A DNA stretch of 64,000 nt from Bathynomus jamesi. Lineage: Eukaryota; Arthropoda; Malacostraca; Isopoda; Cirolanidae. Of the stretch, positions 34,464 through 49,301 are shown in pieces. Position 1 is the first letter of the stretch. Every line of letters starts with the position of its first letter. The translations under genes and the position numbers were made by a program. A model generated the notes under the pieces. It searched no databases, was not told the origin of the DNA, and saw only the letters and a program-made list of their open reading frames with translations. The stretch is from positions 48,990 to 112,989 of the forward strand of contig JAJOZX010012224.1 of assembly GCA_023014485.1 (NCBI GenBank). The letters run 5' to 3'.

Positions 34464-37400
34464 TAATTATGTAAAATCTATAATCCTAATTGAATTTTAT
34501 TACTTTTGACACATTCGAATTCATTTACGTTCCGTCCCTCCAGTCACTTTTGCATTAAAACGCGTATGCAAACATTATCATCATAATACATAATAATTAT
34601 TGCTTACTTTATATAAATTCTCGCTCATGCATTTATACAGTTAATTTAACAATCCTCTCAGCTAATCTGTGTCTCGAAATTATAAAATACACACTTTGTA
34701 CCCAATAAACATAAATACACATTTGACCACAGGTCTATACATCATCCACTACGTAATTCGATTTGTACCTACAACAGTCAATAAAATGCATGTATGCACA
34801 CTATATATACTATATACATACAAACCTTATGCTAAAATCATTGAATATTCAGTTACTTGAACAATCCTATCAGCTAATCTGTCCCTCGAAATTGTAAAAT
34901 ACACACTTTGCACCTAATACACCCAAATACACACTAGACCACAGGTCTATACATCATCCATTACGTAATTCGATTTTTTACCTACAATAGTCAATAAAAA
35001 TTAGTTACGAATTGTACTATCATGGTAACCTTGAAAATCCATGAACTTTAAAATTTATAGTTTTCCCTTTTACTCTATTCATTATGTACATAATTTTGCC
35101 CACAGAAAAATAAAAATTTTGTAAAAAATTTTAACAATATCATTCTTTGTCTAGCTTAATTGTTTGTCTAAAATTAAAGTATTAATCTTTGAATTCTTTT
35201 ATATTATATAATAACTCACTTGTTCTGTATAAAACTTGTATTGTAAAAAAGAATGTCGTCACCTAACTTGAATTACTTACGATGTTATTTTTTCTCAATT
35301 TATTATATTGTATTATATTATTGTATTAATACCATTTTAGGGGGGGAAATACTGTAAAAAGTGAACAATGAACAATTCCTACACCATCATTATATGGATT
35401 CATTGTCTTCATGCAGACACTTATGTTCGTATAGTTTTTTATGTTGAATGTTCATTTTTACATAAGAAACCAAAATCGCCTAAGCGAGTTTTTGGATAGA
35501 ATTTCGATTTATACTTCTTTATTCATTACTGTATTTCCCTAATTCATCTTTTCTAATAATGACTTATACACTATGACGTCATAAAATAACTTTATTCTCT
35601 TTACGTTTCCCATACTTTGTACACTGAATCACGTTCTTAGTATTTGGACATCTTCCGTATTCAATGTATGGTAAATTCTTTAGTAATAAGGTTGTGGTGT
35701 TATGTAGTATAAACATTATTATTCAACCATACTCATTATTCAACCATACTCATTCTTACGTCCATACCTTATCTTGATCATTATCCTATATAAATTTTAT
35801 TAAATATTCATTTTTACTCGTGTCAATCTATGAAACGCAAAACTTTTGCCTTCGTTCGAAAACGTTCAAATACGTTCTCGTATTATATTTTTTTCATTTT
35901 TATTTTTAAGTGCGTTCACCCCTCAAGATATTCAAAAATGCTGAGGTTAAGTGATCGAATTCCGCTGACTGGCAGATTCGAGCGCCTCAAAGATAAAATA
36001 CCTCCGTTCGCTCTGATTTCAAATTCATAACATATTATAGCATATTATTTCGTAAATAAATTATCTCGTAAGTGCCATGTGCGTTGTATTATATTTCTAA
36101 ACATCTTAATTGTCTATTAATATGAAACACTGTAAAAACAAAACAAAGTTATAGTAACTGTTTAATTGTAATTAACTGTAATACTTTAATTTAATATAAC
36201 GTAATGTACTTTAATGAAACTGTAATTAATAATAACTTGTAATGTACTTCAATGAAACTGTAATTAAATGTAATGATTTAATTTATAATGTAAGAATGTA
36301 CTTTAATAGAACTGTAATGAACAATCATAAGCGAATGTGAAGTAATCCATAATTGTAATCGTAATTGTAATGAACCAAAATTAATACGTACTCAGTCGTG
36401 TACGTACTTAATTTGTACTTATGTGTACTATTACGAAATTATATCGCCTTCATAAATGTAGACTCGGCGAAAAATACAAATTAGTTTTTATTTTTATTTT
36501 TTTTAGTTGAAATCTTTCAAACCATCTGATCATGTGTTTAAAAAGGGGGGAAATTTAACCTTCAACTGTCCTCCCCCAAAACATTTAAGTTTATATTATA
36601 CATGTACTTGTAAAATTACAGCACTTCTTCATTAGACTTCTTGATATTTGCACTTCAGATTAGCACTTCATTAGGACTCCTTTGTTAGCAGCCTCGCTGC
36701 GGGGAGGGGGCAGAGGCCCCTTGCCTTCTTAATATTTTTAGATTCCGGCCTGAGCCATGGTCGAAAGAGGTCGAACCTCTACCCCTGTAAATTTAGAGCA
36801 GTACCTGTATATTTTTAAGAAGTAAACCACAGTAAAAGAAGTTTTTATCTTTTTCCTTCGAGCCTTGTTCTCTTCAGGAACTCAGTCAGTTAAGTCGACA
36901 AGTTATAAAAGAAAAGTCGATAATTTTAGTATCAGAGAAAGTATCAGAGTATTATAAAAAGAGAAGAATTAAAAATTGGCGACCCTTTGCCCAAATTAAA
37001 GAGACAACCCAAGCACCATAGAAGATATTGGCATAACAGTCTGGCGAGTCTGTAGCCAAGAGTTTAACAGAGTGGCGACCGAAAAGAATTAGAATGTTAT
37101 AGAAGAAATATCCGTTGTTTGCCTCCTAACTAGAACCCCCGTCGATCCGAACCGACTCAGGGCCATAAAAGGGGGGTTAACATTTGGCGACCCTACTACC
37201 AGGATTATAAGAAGATTTTAAGAAGAGGATTTTAACAAGAGGCCACTCTTTGGCCAAGATAGAAATTACCCTGCATCAGGATAAAACCAGTTGACCGGCG
37301 TGTCACGACTTCTAGTTCGTAACATCCACCCTTGAACCGGTGTGTCACGACTCCAAGTTCTCCACGCCTAGTTTTCATCCAAGAAGAAGTAGCCAGGAAG

Positions 37401-39356
37401 AGGTCTTCAGGACACGTCTCTGAGGATTTCCCCATAGAAGAAATTGTTAAGTACAGAGTTGGTGTTTTTTAAGTAATTTGTAAACATTTGAAAAATCAGT
37501 ATTATTAACAGTTAATATTTAGTATTGAGCCAGAATTTACAAGAAACACAGTGAACATTTCAGACACCAGTGATACATTTGCTTTTATTGAAACAGTAAT
37601 TTTAACAGAGAGTTAATTGTAACAGAGAGTTAATTGTAACACAGAGTTAATTGTAACAGAGAGTTAATTGTAACAGAGTTAATTGTAACACAGAGAGTCA
37701 CAGAGAGTAAATTTCAAGAGAGTAATTTCAAGAGAGTTAATTTCAAAGAGAGTTAATTTCAAAGAGAGTTAATTTCAAAGAGAGTTAATTTCAAGAGAGT
37801 TAATTTCAGAGTTATTTTCACTGTTATATTCAGTATAGAATAATTTATTTTATGTATCAAACATAATAGTATCGTACCTTCGTGTACATTCGAGTGAAAT
37901 GTTGTTTACATTTATATTTTTGTTTGCAAATTTTTTTCAATTACTGAATTGAATTGACTTGCAAATTAAGAGAGAGAGAGTTTAGAGAGAGTTTATAGAG
38001 TTATAGAGTTACTTGAAGCAGTTTCAAGTTCCATTTTCAGTTTTCAGACAGTTTCAGTTGGTTGTAACCAAAAGCGACAACCAACCCAGAGATTTATAAA
38101 GATACTTGAAGTAGTTTTGAAGTCAGTTTGAAGTCATTTTTTGAAGTCATTTTTGAAGTCATTTTTTGAAGTCAGTTTTTGAAGTCAGTCGGTTGCACCA
38201 AGAGAGTCAACCAAAACAGAGGTTAATCGTCTCCACTTGAATAGAGATCAAGTGCAGTCATTTTCCATTTTTAGTTAATTTCAAGTTAGACAGTTTAAGT
38301 ATAGAGATACTTGATTGCATTTCAAGTAAGTCGGTTGCACCAGAGGGTCAACCAAAACAGAGGTTAATCGTCTCCACTTGAATAGAGATCAAGTGCAGTC
38401 ATTTTCCATTTTCAGTTAGTTGCAAATCAGTTTTCAGTTTCAGAAGGTTGCATCCAAGAGGGACAACCGCCCCAGAGATTTCAGTTATATTCGAAGTCAG
38501 AGTTATATTCGAAGTCAGAGTTATATTCGAAGTCAGAGTTTATTCGAAGTTAGAGTTTATTTGAAGTTAGAGAGTTCAAGTCAAAGTTAGTTTTTAAGTC
38601 GAAGTTAGTTTTCAAGTCCCAAGTTTTCAATGCAGTCAATTGAATTCAACCTTTTTTTGTTGTTCAAGAGAATTTAATGAACCTTTTTTTGTTGTAAAAG
38701 AGAATTAAATTCAACCTGAATTGACCCATTTGTGTCTTTAGTTTAACTTTTTTTTTGTTTAAAGGAAATTGACCGATTTGTCTTTCATGCCATTGTTACG
38801 TATATAAATATATAGTTATGTAATTAATTATTGTAACCAAAATAGTTTTTACAATTTTGTAACGATTTGGTAATTATTGTAATGTATATGAGGAACATGC
38901 CGCCCTCCGTGTTGAACTTTTTATTTTTTGTTCTAAGTAGTGTGACAAGCAATCTTTAAAAAAAAAAAAAAAAGAGCAAAGTGCTCACGAAAGATGTAAT
39001 TATCAATTTCAGACTTATACCCCCCGCTTAGTCACTCAATTCCCCGAATGTCGTACTCCAAACTTTGTTTTTTTATTTTATTTAAAAAAAAAAAAAAAAC
39101 CAACCCCAGTTGAACCCAGTGTCAACCGGAGAAATGGTTCAACCATGTTAATTCCTCTTTAGTACTATGGAACATAACCTCCATTTATGTTAAGTTGTGT
39201 TTTTTATTTTTAAGAATACTACAGTATATGGCTATGAATTTTAGTAGTCGAAATTAATTGTGTCAAAATTCAATTTTAAAACCGTGAGATCTACTTTCAT
39301 TAACTGTAAGGTCCTCTAAGTTCGTTTTTTTTAATTACCTTATACGTGTAACTGAT
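34464..39356 (+). repeat. Macrosatellite unit 8 (shortest, deletion-rich 3' part)
   Basis: At 4893 bp this is the shortest complete unit. Small losses cluster between about 38080 and 38935, including in the first GGTTG hairpin flank, the 18-bp modules, TCTTTCATGCC, ATTTTGTAACGATTTGG and CGCCCTCCGTGTTGAAC. The compound hairpin present in other units is damaged. Unlike units 3-7 it lacks the TGAA duplication, but it keeps GTGCGTTG near 36078. Confidence 0.97.
35353..37182 (+). mobile_element. LTR-like segment of unit 8
   Basis: 1830 bp. It has TTTTTTCTCAATT upstream and GCAGACACTTATG near 35415 as private changes. It lies outside the deletion cluster of this unit and its landmark motifs are intact; 66-codon frame 35830-36030 open. 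Confidence 0.45.
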
Positions 39357-42300
39357 TAATTATGTAAAATCTATAATCCTAATTGAATTTTATTACTTTT
39401 GACACATTCGAATTCATTTACGTTCCGTCCCTCCAGTCACTTTTGCATTAAAACGCGTATGCAAACATTATCATCATAATACATAATAATTATTGCTTAC
39501 TTTATATAAATTCTCGCTCATGCATTTATACAGTTAATTTAACAATCCTCTCAGCTAATCTGTGTCTCGAAATTATAAAATACACACTTTGTACCCAATA
39601 AACATAAATACACATTTGACCACAGGTCTATACATCATCCACTACGTAATTCGATTTGTACCTACAACAGTCAATAAAAATGCATGTATGCACACTATAT
39701 ATACTATATACATACAAACCTTATGCTAAAATCATTGAATATTCAGTTACTTGAACAATCCTATCAGCTAATCTGTCCCTCGAAATTGTAAAATACACAC
39801 TTTGCACCTAATACACCCAAATACACACTAGACCACAGGTCTATACATCATCCATTACGTAATTCGATTTTTTACCTACAATAGTCAATAAAAATTAGTT
39901 ACGAATTGTACTATCATGGTAACCTTGAAAATCCATGAACTTTAAAATTTATAGTTTTCCCTTTTACTCTATTCATTATGTACATAATTTTGCCCACAGA
40001 AAATAAAAATTTTGTAAATTTTTTAACAATATCATTCTTTGTCTAGCTTAATTGTTTGTCTAAAATTAAAGTATTAATCTTTGAATTCTTTTATATTATA
40101 TAATAACTCACTTGTTCTGTATAAAACTTGTATTGTAAAAAAGAATGTCGTCACCTAACTTGAATTACTTACGATGTTATTTTCTCAATTGTATTATATT
40201 GTATTATATTATTGTATTAATACCATTTTAGGGGGGAAATACTGTAAAAAGTGAACAATGAACAATTCCTACACCATCATTATATGGATTCATTGTCTTC
40301 ATGCAGAACTTATGTTCGTATAGTTTTTTATGTTGAATGTTCATTTTTACATAAGAAACCAAAATCGCCTAAGCGAGTTTTGGATAGAATTTCGATTTAT
40401 ACTTCTTTATTCATTACTGTATTTCCCTAATTCATCTTTTCTAATAATGACTTATACACTATGACGTCATAAAATAACTTTATTCTCTTTACGTTTCCCA
40501 TACTTTGTACACTGAATCACGTTCTTAGTATTTGGACATCTTCCTTTCAATGTATGGTAAATTCTTTAGTAATAAGGTTGTGGTGTTATGTAGTATAAAC
40601 ATTATTATTCAACCATACTCATTATTCAACCATACTCATTCTTACGTCCATACTTATCTTGATCATTATCCTATATAAATTTTATTAAATATTCATTTTT
40701 ACTCGTGTCAATCTATGAAACGCAAAACTTTTGCCTTCGTTCGAAAACGTTCAAATACGTTCTCGTATTATATTTTTTTCATTTTTATTTTTAAGTGCGT
40801 TCACCCCTCAAGATATTCAAAAATGCTGACGTTAAGTGATCGAATTCCGCTGACTGGCAGATTCGAGCGCCTCAAAGATAAAATACCTCCGTTCGCTCTG
40901 ATTTCAAATTCATAACATATTATAGCATATTATTTCGTAATAAATTATCTCGTAAGTGCCATGTACGTTGTATTATATTTCTAAACATCTTAATTGTCTA
41001 TTAATATGAAACACTGTAAAAACAAAACAAAGTTATAGTAACTGTTTAATTGTAATTAACTGTAATACTTTAATTTAATATAACGTAATGTACTTTAATG
41101 AAACTGTAATTAATAATAACTTGTAATGTACTTCAATGAAACTGTAATTAAATGTAATGATTTAATTTATAATGTAAGAATGTACTTTAATAGAACTGTA
41201 ATGAACAATCATAAGCGAATGTGAAGTAATCCATAATTAATCGTAATTGTAATGAACCAAAATTAATACGTACTCAGTCGTGTACGTACTTAATTTGTAC
41301 TTATGTGTACTATTACGAAATTATATCGCCTTCATAAATGTAGACTCGGCGAAAAATACAAATTAGTTTTTATTTTTATTTTTTTTAGTTGAAATCTTTC
41401 AAACCATCTGATCATGTGTTTAAAAAGGGGGGAAATTTAACCTTCAACTGTCCTCCCCCAAAACATTTAAGTTTATATTATACATGTACTTGTAAAATTA
41501 CAGCACTTCTTCATTAGACTTCTTGATATTTGCACTTCAGATTAGCACTTCATTAGGACTCCTTTGTTAGCAGCCTCGCTGCGGGGAGGGGGCAGAGGCC
41601 CCTTGCCTTCTTAATATTTTTAGATTCCGGCCTGAGCCATGGTCGAAAGAGGTCGAACCTCTACCCCTGTAAATTTAGAGCAGTACCTGTATATTTTTAA
41701 GAAGTAAACCACAGTAAAAGAAGTTTTTATCTTTTCCTTCGAGCCTTGTTCTCTTCAGGAACTCAGTCAGTTAAGTCGACAAGTTATAAAAGAAAAGTCG
41801 ATAATTTTAGTATCAGAGAAAGTATCAGAGTATTATAAAAAGAGAAGAATTAAAAATTGGCGACCCTTTGCCCAAATTAAGAGACAACCCAAGCACCATA
41901 GAAGATATTGGCATAACAGTCTGGCGAGTCTGTAGCCAAGAGTTTAACAGAGTGGCGACCGAAAAGAATTAGAATGTTATAGAAGAAATATCCGTTGTTT
42001 GCCTCCTAACTAGAACCCCCGTCGATCCGAACCGACTCAGGGCCATAAAAGGGGGGTTAACATTTGGCGACCCTACTACCAGGATTATAAGAAGATTTTA
42101 AGAAGAGGATTTTAACAAGAGGCCACTCTTTGGCCAAGATAGAAATTACCCTGCATCAGGATAAAACCAGTTGACCGGCGTGTCACGACTTCTAGTTCGT
42201 AACATCCACCCTTGAACCGGTGTGTCACGACTCCAAGTTCTCCACGCCTAGTTTTCATCCAAGAAGAAGTAGCCAGGAAGAGGTCTTCAGGACACGTCTC

Positions 42301-44310
42301 TGAGGATTTCCCCATAGAAGAAATTGTTAAGTACAGAGTTGGTTTTTTTAAGTAATTTGTAAACATTTGAAAAATCAGTATTATTAACAGTTAATATTTA
42401 GTATTGAGCCAGAATTTACAAGAAACACAGTGAACATTTCAGACACCAGTGATACATTTGCTTTTATTGAAACAGTAATTTTAAGAGAGTTAATTGTAAC
42501 AGAGAGTTAATTGTAACAGAGAGTTAATTGTAACAGAGTTAATTGTAACACAGAGAGTCACAGAGAGTAAATTTCAAGAGAGTTAATTTAAAGAGAGTTA
42601 ATTTCAAAGAGAGTTAATTTCAAGAGAGTTAATTTCAAGAGAGTAAATTTCAAGAGAGTTAATTTCAAAGAGAGTTAATTTCAAAGAGAGTTAATTTCAA
42701 AGAGAGTTAATTTCAGAGAGTTAATTTCAGTTATTTTCACTGTTATATTCAGTATAGAATAATTTTATTTTATGTATCAAACATAATAGTATCGTACCTT
42801 CGTGTACATTCGAGTGAAATGTTGTTTACATTTTATATTTTTGTTTGCAAATTTTTTTCAATTACTGAATTGAATTGACTTGCAAATTAAGAGAGAGAGA
42901 GTTTAGAGAGAGTTTATAGAGTTATAGAGTTACTTGAAGCAGTTTCAAGTTCCATTTTCAGTTTTCAGACAGTTTCAGTTGGTTGTAACCAAAAGGGACA
43001 ACCAAACCCCAGAGATTTATAAAGATACTTGAAGTAGTTTTGAAGTCAGTTTTGAAGTCATTTTTTGAAGTCATTTTTGAAGTCATTTTTTGAAGTCAGT
43101 TTTTGAAGTCAGTCGGTTGCACCAAGAGAGTCAACCAAAACAGAGGTTAATCGTCTCCACTTGAATAGAGATCAAGTGCAGTCATTTTCCATTTTTAGTT
43201 AATTTCAAGTTAGACAGTTTAAGTATAGAGATACTTGATTGCATTTCAAGTAAGTCGGTTGCACCAAGAGGGTCAACCAAAACAGAGGTTAATCGTCTCC
43301 ACTTGAATAGAGATCAAGTGCAGTCATTTTCCATTTTCAGTTAGTTGCAAATCAGTTTTCAGTTTCAGAAGGTTGCATCCAAGAGGGACAACCGCCCCAG
43401 AGATTTCAGTTATATTCGAAGTCAGAGTTATATTCGAAGTCAGAGTTATATTCGAAGTCAGAGTTATATTCGAAGTCAGTTTTATTCGAAGTTAGAGTTT
43501 TATTTGAAGTTAGAGAGTTCAAGTCAAAGTTAGTTTTTAAGTCGAAGTTAGTTTTCAAGTCCCAAGTTTTCAATGCAGTCAATTGAATTCAACCTTTTTT
43601 TGTTGTTCAAGAGAATTTAATTGAACCTTTTTTTGTTGTAAAAGAGAATTAAATTCAACCTGAATTGACCCATTTGTCTTTAGTTTAACTTTTTTTTTGT
43701 TTAAAGGAAATTGACCGATTTGTCTTTTTCATGCCATTGTTACGTATATAAATATATAGTTATGTAATTCATTATTTGTAACCAAAATAGTTTTTACAAT
43801 TGTTTGTAACGATTTTGGTAATTATTGTAATGTATATGAGGAACATGCCGTCCCTCCGTTTGTTGAACTCTTTTAATTTTTTGTTCTAAGTAGTGTGACA
43901 AGCAATCTTTTAAAAAAAAAAAAAAAGAGCAAAGTGCTCACGAAAGATGTAATTATCAATTTCAGACTTATACCCCCCGCTTAGTCACTCAATTCCCCCG
44001 AATGTCGTACTCCAAACTTTGTTTTTTTATTTTATTTAAAAAAAAAAAAAAAACCAACCCCAGTTGAACCCAGTGTCAACCGGAGAAATGGTTCAACCAT
44101 GGTTAATTCCTCTTTAGTACTATGGAACATAACCTCCATTTATGTTAAGTTGTGTTTTTATTTTTAAGAATACTACAGTATATGGCTATGAATTTTAGTA
44201 GTCGAAATTAATTGTGTCAAAATTCAATTTTAAAACCGTGAGATCTACTTTCATTAACTGTAAGGTCCTCTAAGTTCGTTTTTTTTAATTACCTTATACG
44301 TGTAACTGAT
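39357..44310 (+). repeat. Macrosatellite unit 9 (first unit of the long-minisatellite group)
   Basis: The second purine minisatellite expands to eleven modules and ends in AATTTCAGTTATTTTC rather than AATTTCAGAGTTATTTTC, both shared with units 10-13. The first purine minisatellite is reduced to four modules. There are four TATATTCGAAGTCAG-type modules near 43407-43480. CTTCCTTTCAATG near 40542 lacks bases found elsewhere, and a G-to-C change changes residue 39 of the 66-codon frame from Arg to Thr. Confidence 0.97.
40243..42062 (+). mobile_element. LTR-like segment of unit 9
   Basis: 1820 bp, six-G polypurine run upstream, Arg39Thr variant of the 66-codon frame at 40715-40915, and AATAAA kept despite a lost A just before it. 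Confidence 0.45.
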
Positions 44311-47300
44311 TAATTATGTAAAATCTATAATCCTAATTGAATTTTATTACTTTTGACACATTCGAATTCATTTACGTTCCGTCCCTCCAGTCACTTTTGC
44401 ATTAAAACGCGTATGCAAACATTATCATCATAATACATAATAATTATTGCTTACTTTATATAAATTCTCGCTCATGCATTTATACAGTTAATTTAACAAT
44501 CCTCTCAGCTAATCTGTGTCTCGAAATTATAAAATACACACTTTGTACCCAATAAACATAAATACACATTTGACCACAGGTCTATACATCATCCACTACG
44601 TAATTCGATTTGTACCTACAACAGTCAATAAAAATGCATGTATGCACACTATATATACTATATACATACAAACCTTATGCTAAAATCATTGAATATTCAG
44701 TTACTTGAACAATCCTATCAGCTAATCTGTCCCTCGAAATTGTAAAATACACACTTTGCACCTAATACACCCAAATACACACTAGACCACAGGTCTATAC
44801 ATCATCCATTACGTAATTCGATTTTTTACCTACAATAGTCAATAAAAATTAGTTACGAATTGTACTATCATGGTAACCTTGAAAATCCATGAACTTTAAA
44901 ATTTATAGTTTTCCCTTTTACTCTATTCATTATGTACATAATTTTGCCCACAGAAAAATAAAAATTTTGTAAAAAAATTTTAACAATATCATTCTTTGTC
45001 TAGCTTAATTGTTTGTCTAAAATTAAAGTATTAATCTTTGAATTCTTTTATATTATATAATAACTCACTTGTTCTGTATAAAACTTGTATTGTAAAAAAG
45101 AATGTCGTCACCTAACTTGAATTACTTACGATGTTATTTTCTCAATTGTATTATATTGTATTATATTATTGTATTAATACCATTTTAGGGGGGGAAATAC
45201 TGTAAAAAGTGAACAATGAACAATTCCTACACCATCATTATATGGATTCATTGTCTTCATGCAGAACTTATGTTCGTATAGTTTTTTATGTTGAATGTTC
45301 ATTTTTACATAAGAAACCAAAATCGCCTAAGCGAGTGTTTGGATAGAATTTCGATTTATACTTCTTTATTCATTACTGTATTTCCCTAATTCATCTTTTC
45401 TAATAATGACTTATACACTATGACGTCATAAAATAACTTTATTCTCTTTACGTTTCCCATACTTTGTACACTGAATCACGTTCTTAGTATTTGGACATCT
45501 TCCGTATTCAATGTATGGTAAATTCTTTAGTAATAAGGTTGTGGTGTTATGTAGTATAAACATTATTATTCAACCATACTCATTATTCAACCATACTCAT
45601 TCTTACGTCCATACCTTATCTTGATCATTATCCTATATAAATTTTATTAAATATTCATTTTTACTCGTGTCAATCTATGAAACGCAAAACTTTTGCCTTC
45701 GTTCGAAAACGTTCAAATACGTTCTCGTATTATATTTTTTTCATTTTTATTTTTAAGTGCGTTCACCCCTCAAGATATTCAAAAATGCTGAGGTTAAGTG
45801 ATCGAATTCCGCTGACTGGCAGATTCGAGCGCCTCAAAGATAAAATACCTCCGTTCGCTCTGATTTCAAATTCATAACATATTATAGCATATTATTTCGT
45901 AAATAAATTATCTCGTAAGTGCCATGTACGTTGTATTATATTTCTAAACATCTTAATTGTCTATTAATATGAAACACTGTAAAAACAAAACAAAGTTATA
46001 GTAACTGTTTAATTGTAATTAACTGTAATACTTTAATTTAATATAACGTAATGTACTTTAATGAAACTGTAATTAATAATAACTTGTAATGTACTTCAAT
46101 GAAACTGTAATTAAATGTAATGATTTAATTTATAATGTAAGAATGTACTTTAATAGAACTGTAATGAACAATCATAAGCGAATGTGAAGTAATCCATAAT
46201 TGTAATCGTAATTGTAATGAACCAAAATTAATACGTACTCAGTCGTGTACGTACTTAATTTGTACTTATGTGTACTATTACGAAATTATATCGCCTTCAT
46301 AAATGTAGACTCGGCGAAAAATACAAATTAGTTTTTATTTTTATTTTTTTTAGTTGAAATCTTTCAAACCATCTGATCATGTGTTTAAAAAGGGGGGAAA
46401 TTTAACCTTCAACTGTCCTCCCCCAAAACATTTAAGTTTATATTATACATGTACTTGTAAAATTACAGCACTTCTTCATTAGACTTCTTGATATTTGCAC
46501 TTCAGATTAGCACTTCATTAGGACTCCTTTGTTAGCAGCCTCGCTGCGGGGAGGGGGCAGAGGCCCCTTGCCTTCTTAATATTTTTAGATTCCGGCCTGA
46601 GCCATGGTCGAAAGAGGTCGAACCTCTACCCCTGTAAATTTAGAGCAGTACCTGTATATTTTTAAGAAGTAAACCACAGTAAAAGAAGTTTTTATCTTTT
46701 TCCTTCGAGCCTTGTTCTCTTCAGGAACTCAGTCAGTTAAGTCGACAAGTTATAAAAGAAAAGTCGATAATTTTAGTATCAGAGAAAGTATCAGAGTATT
46801 ATAAAAAGAGAAGAATTAAAAATTGGCGACCCTTTGCCCAAATTAAGAGACAACCCAAGCACCATAGAAGATATTGGCATAACAGTCTGGCGAGTCTGTA
46901 GCCAAGAGTTTAACAGAGTGGCGACCGAAAAGAATTAGAATGTTATAGAAGAAATATCCGTTGTTTGCCTCCTAACTAGAACCCCCGTCGATCCGAACCG
47001 ACTCAGGGCCATAAAAGGGGGGTTAACATTTGGCGACCCTACTACCAGGATTATAAGAAGATTTTAAGAAGAGGATTTTAACAAGAGGCCACTCTTTGGC
47101 CAAGATAGAAATTACCCTGCATCAGGATAAAACCAGTTGACCGGCGTGTCACGACTTCTAGTTCGTAACATCCACCCTTGAACCGGTGTGTCACGACTCC
47201 AAGTTCTCCACGCTAGTTTTCATCCAAGAAGAAGTAGCCAGGAAGAGGTCTTCAGGACACGTCTCTGAGGATTTCCCCATAGAAGAAATTGTTAAGTACA

Positions 47301-49301
47301 GAGTTGTGTTTTTTAAGTAATTTGTAAACATTTGAAAAATCAGTATTATTAACAGTTAATATTTAGTATTGAGCCAGAATTTACAAGAAACACAGTGAAC
47401 ATTTCAGACACCAGTGATACATTTGCTTTTATTGAAACAGTAATTTTAACAGAGAGTTAATTGTAACAGAGAGTTAATTGTAACACAGAGTTAATTGTAA
47501 CAGAGAGTTAATTGTAACAGAGAGTTAATTGTAACACAGAGTTAATTGTAACACAGAGAGTCACAGAGAGTAAATTTCAAGAGAGTTAATTTAAAGAGAG
47601 TTAATTTCAAAGAGAGTTAATTTCAAGAGAGTTAATTTCAAGAGAGTTAATTTCAAAGAGAGTTAATTTCAAAGAGAGTTAATTTCAAAGAGAGTTAATT
47701 TCAAAGAGAGTTAATTTCAGAGAGTTAATTTCAGTTATTTTCACTGTTATATTCAGTATAGAATAATTTTATTTTATGTATCAAACATAATAGTATCGTA
47801 CCTTCGTGTACATTCGAGTGAAATGTTGTTTACATTTTATATTTTTGTTTGCAAATTTTTTTCAATTACTGAATTGAATTGACTTGCAAATTAAGAGAGA
47901 GAGAGTTTAGAGAGAGTTTATAGAGTTATAGAGTTACTTGAAGCAGTTTCAAGTTCCATTTTCAGTTTTCAGACAGTTTCAGTTGGTTGTAACCAAAAGG
48001 ACAACCAAACCCCAGAGATTTATAAAGATACTTGAAGTAGTTTTGAAGTCAGTTTTGAAGTCATTTTTTGAAGTCATTTTTGAAGTCATTTTTTGAAGTC
48101 AGTTTTTGAAGTCAGTCGGTTGCACCAAGAGAGTCAACCAAAACAGAGGTTAATCGTCTCCACTTGAATAGAGATCAAGTGCAGTCATTTTCCATTTTTA
48201 GTTAATTTCAAGTTAGACAGTTTAAGTATAGAGATACTTGATTGCATTTCAAGTAAGTCGGTTGCACCAAGAGGGTCAACCAAAACAGAGGTTAATCGTC
48301 TCCACTTGAATAGAGATCAAGTGCAGTCATTTTCCATTTTCAGTTAGTTGCAAATCAGTTTTCAGTTTCAGAAGGTTGCATCCAAGAGGGACAACCGCCC
48401 CAGAGATTTCAGTTATATTCGAAGTCAGAGTTATATTCGAAGTCAGAGTTATATTCGAAGTCAGAGTTTTATTCGAAGTTAGAGTTTTATTTGAAGTTAG
48501 AGAGTTCAAGTCAAAGTTAGTTTTTAAGTCGAAGTTAGTTTTCAAGTCCCAAGTTTTCAATGCAGTCAATTGAATTCAACCTTTTTTTGTTGTTCAAGAG
48601 AATTTAATTGAACCTTTTTTTGTTGTAAAAGAGAATTAAATTCAACCTGAATTGACCCATTTGTGTCTTTAGTTTAACTTTTTTTTTGTTTAAAGGAAAT
48701 TGACCGATTTGTCTTTTTCATGCCATTGTTACGTATATAAATATATAGTTATGTAATTCATTATTTGTAACCAAAATAGTTTTTACAATTGTTTGTAACG
48801 ATTTTGGTAATTATTGTAATGTATATGAGGAACATGCCGTCCCTCCGTTTGTTGAACTCTTTTAATTTTTTGTTCTAAGTAGTGTGACAAGCAATCTTTT
48901 TAAAAAAAAAAAAAAAAGAGCAAAGTGCTCACGAAAGATGTAATTATCAATTTCAGACTTATACCCCCCGCTTAGTCACTCAATTCCCCCGAATGTCGTA
49001 CTCCAAACTTTGTTTTTTTATTTTATTTAAAAAAAAAAAAAAAAAAACCCCAGTTGAACCCAGTGTCAACCGGAGAAATGGTTCAACCATGGTTAATTCC
49101 TCTTTAGTACTATGGAACATAACCTCCATTTATGTTAAGTTGTGTTTTTTATTTTTAAGAATACTACAGTATATGGCTATGAATTTTAGTAGTCGAAATT
49201 AATTGTGTCAAAATTCAATTTTAAAACCGTGAGATCTACTTTCATTAACTGTAAGGTCCTCTAAGTTCGTTTTTTTTAATTACCTTATACGTGTAACTGA
49301 T
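44311..49301 (+). repeat. Macrosatellite unit 10 (longest)
   Basis: At 4991 bp this is the longest complete unit, owing to six modules in the first purine minisatellite and eleven in the second. It has GAGTGTTTGG near 45334, like unit 13, and a lost C in CCACGCTAG near 47212, shared with unit 12. The first GGTTG hairpin has the shortened AAAAGGACAACC side. Confidence 0.97.
45201..47028 (+). mobile_element. LTR-like segment of unit 10
   Basis: 1828 bp, all landmark motifs intact; 66-codon frame 45677-45877 open. Confidence 0.45.

Noticed and set aside
34669..34860. 63-codon frame in unit 8
   Set aside because: Created by one missing A after AATAAA in the 151-bp duplication; low-complexity product with no family resemblance.
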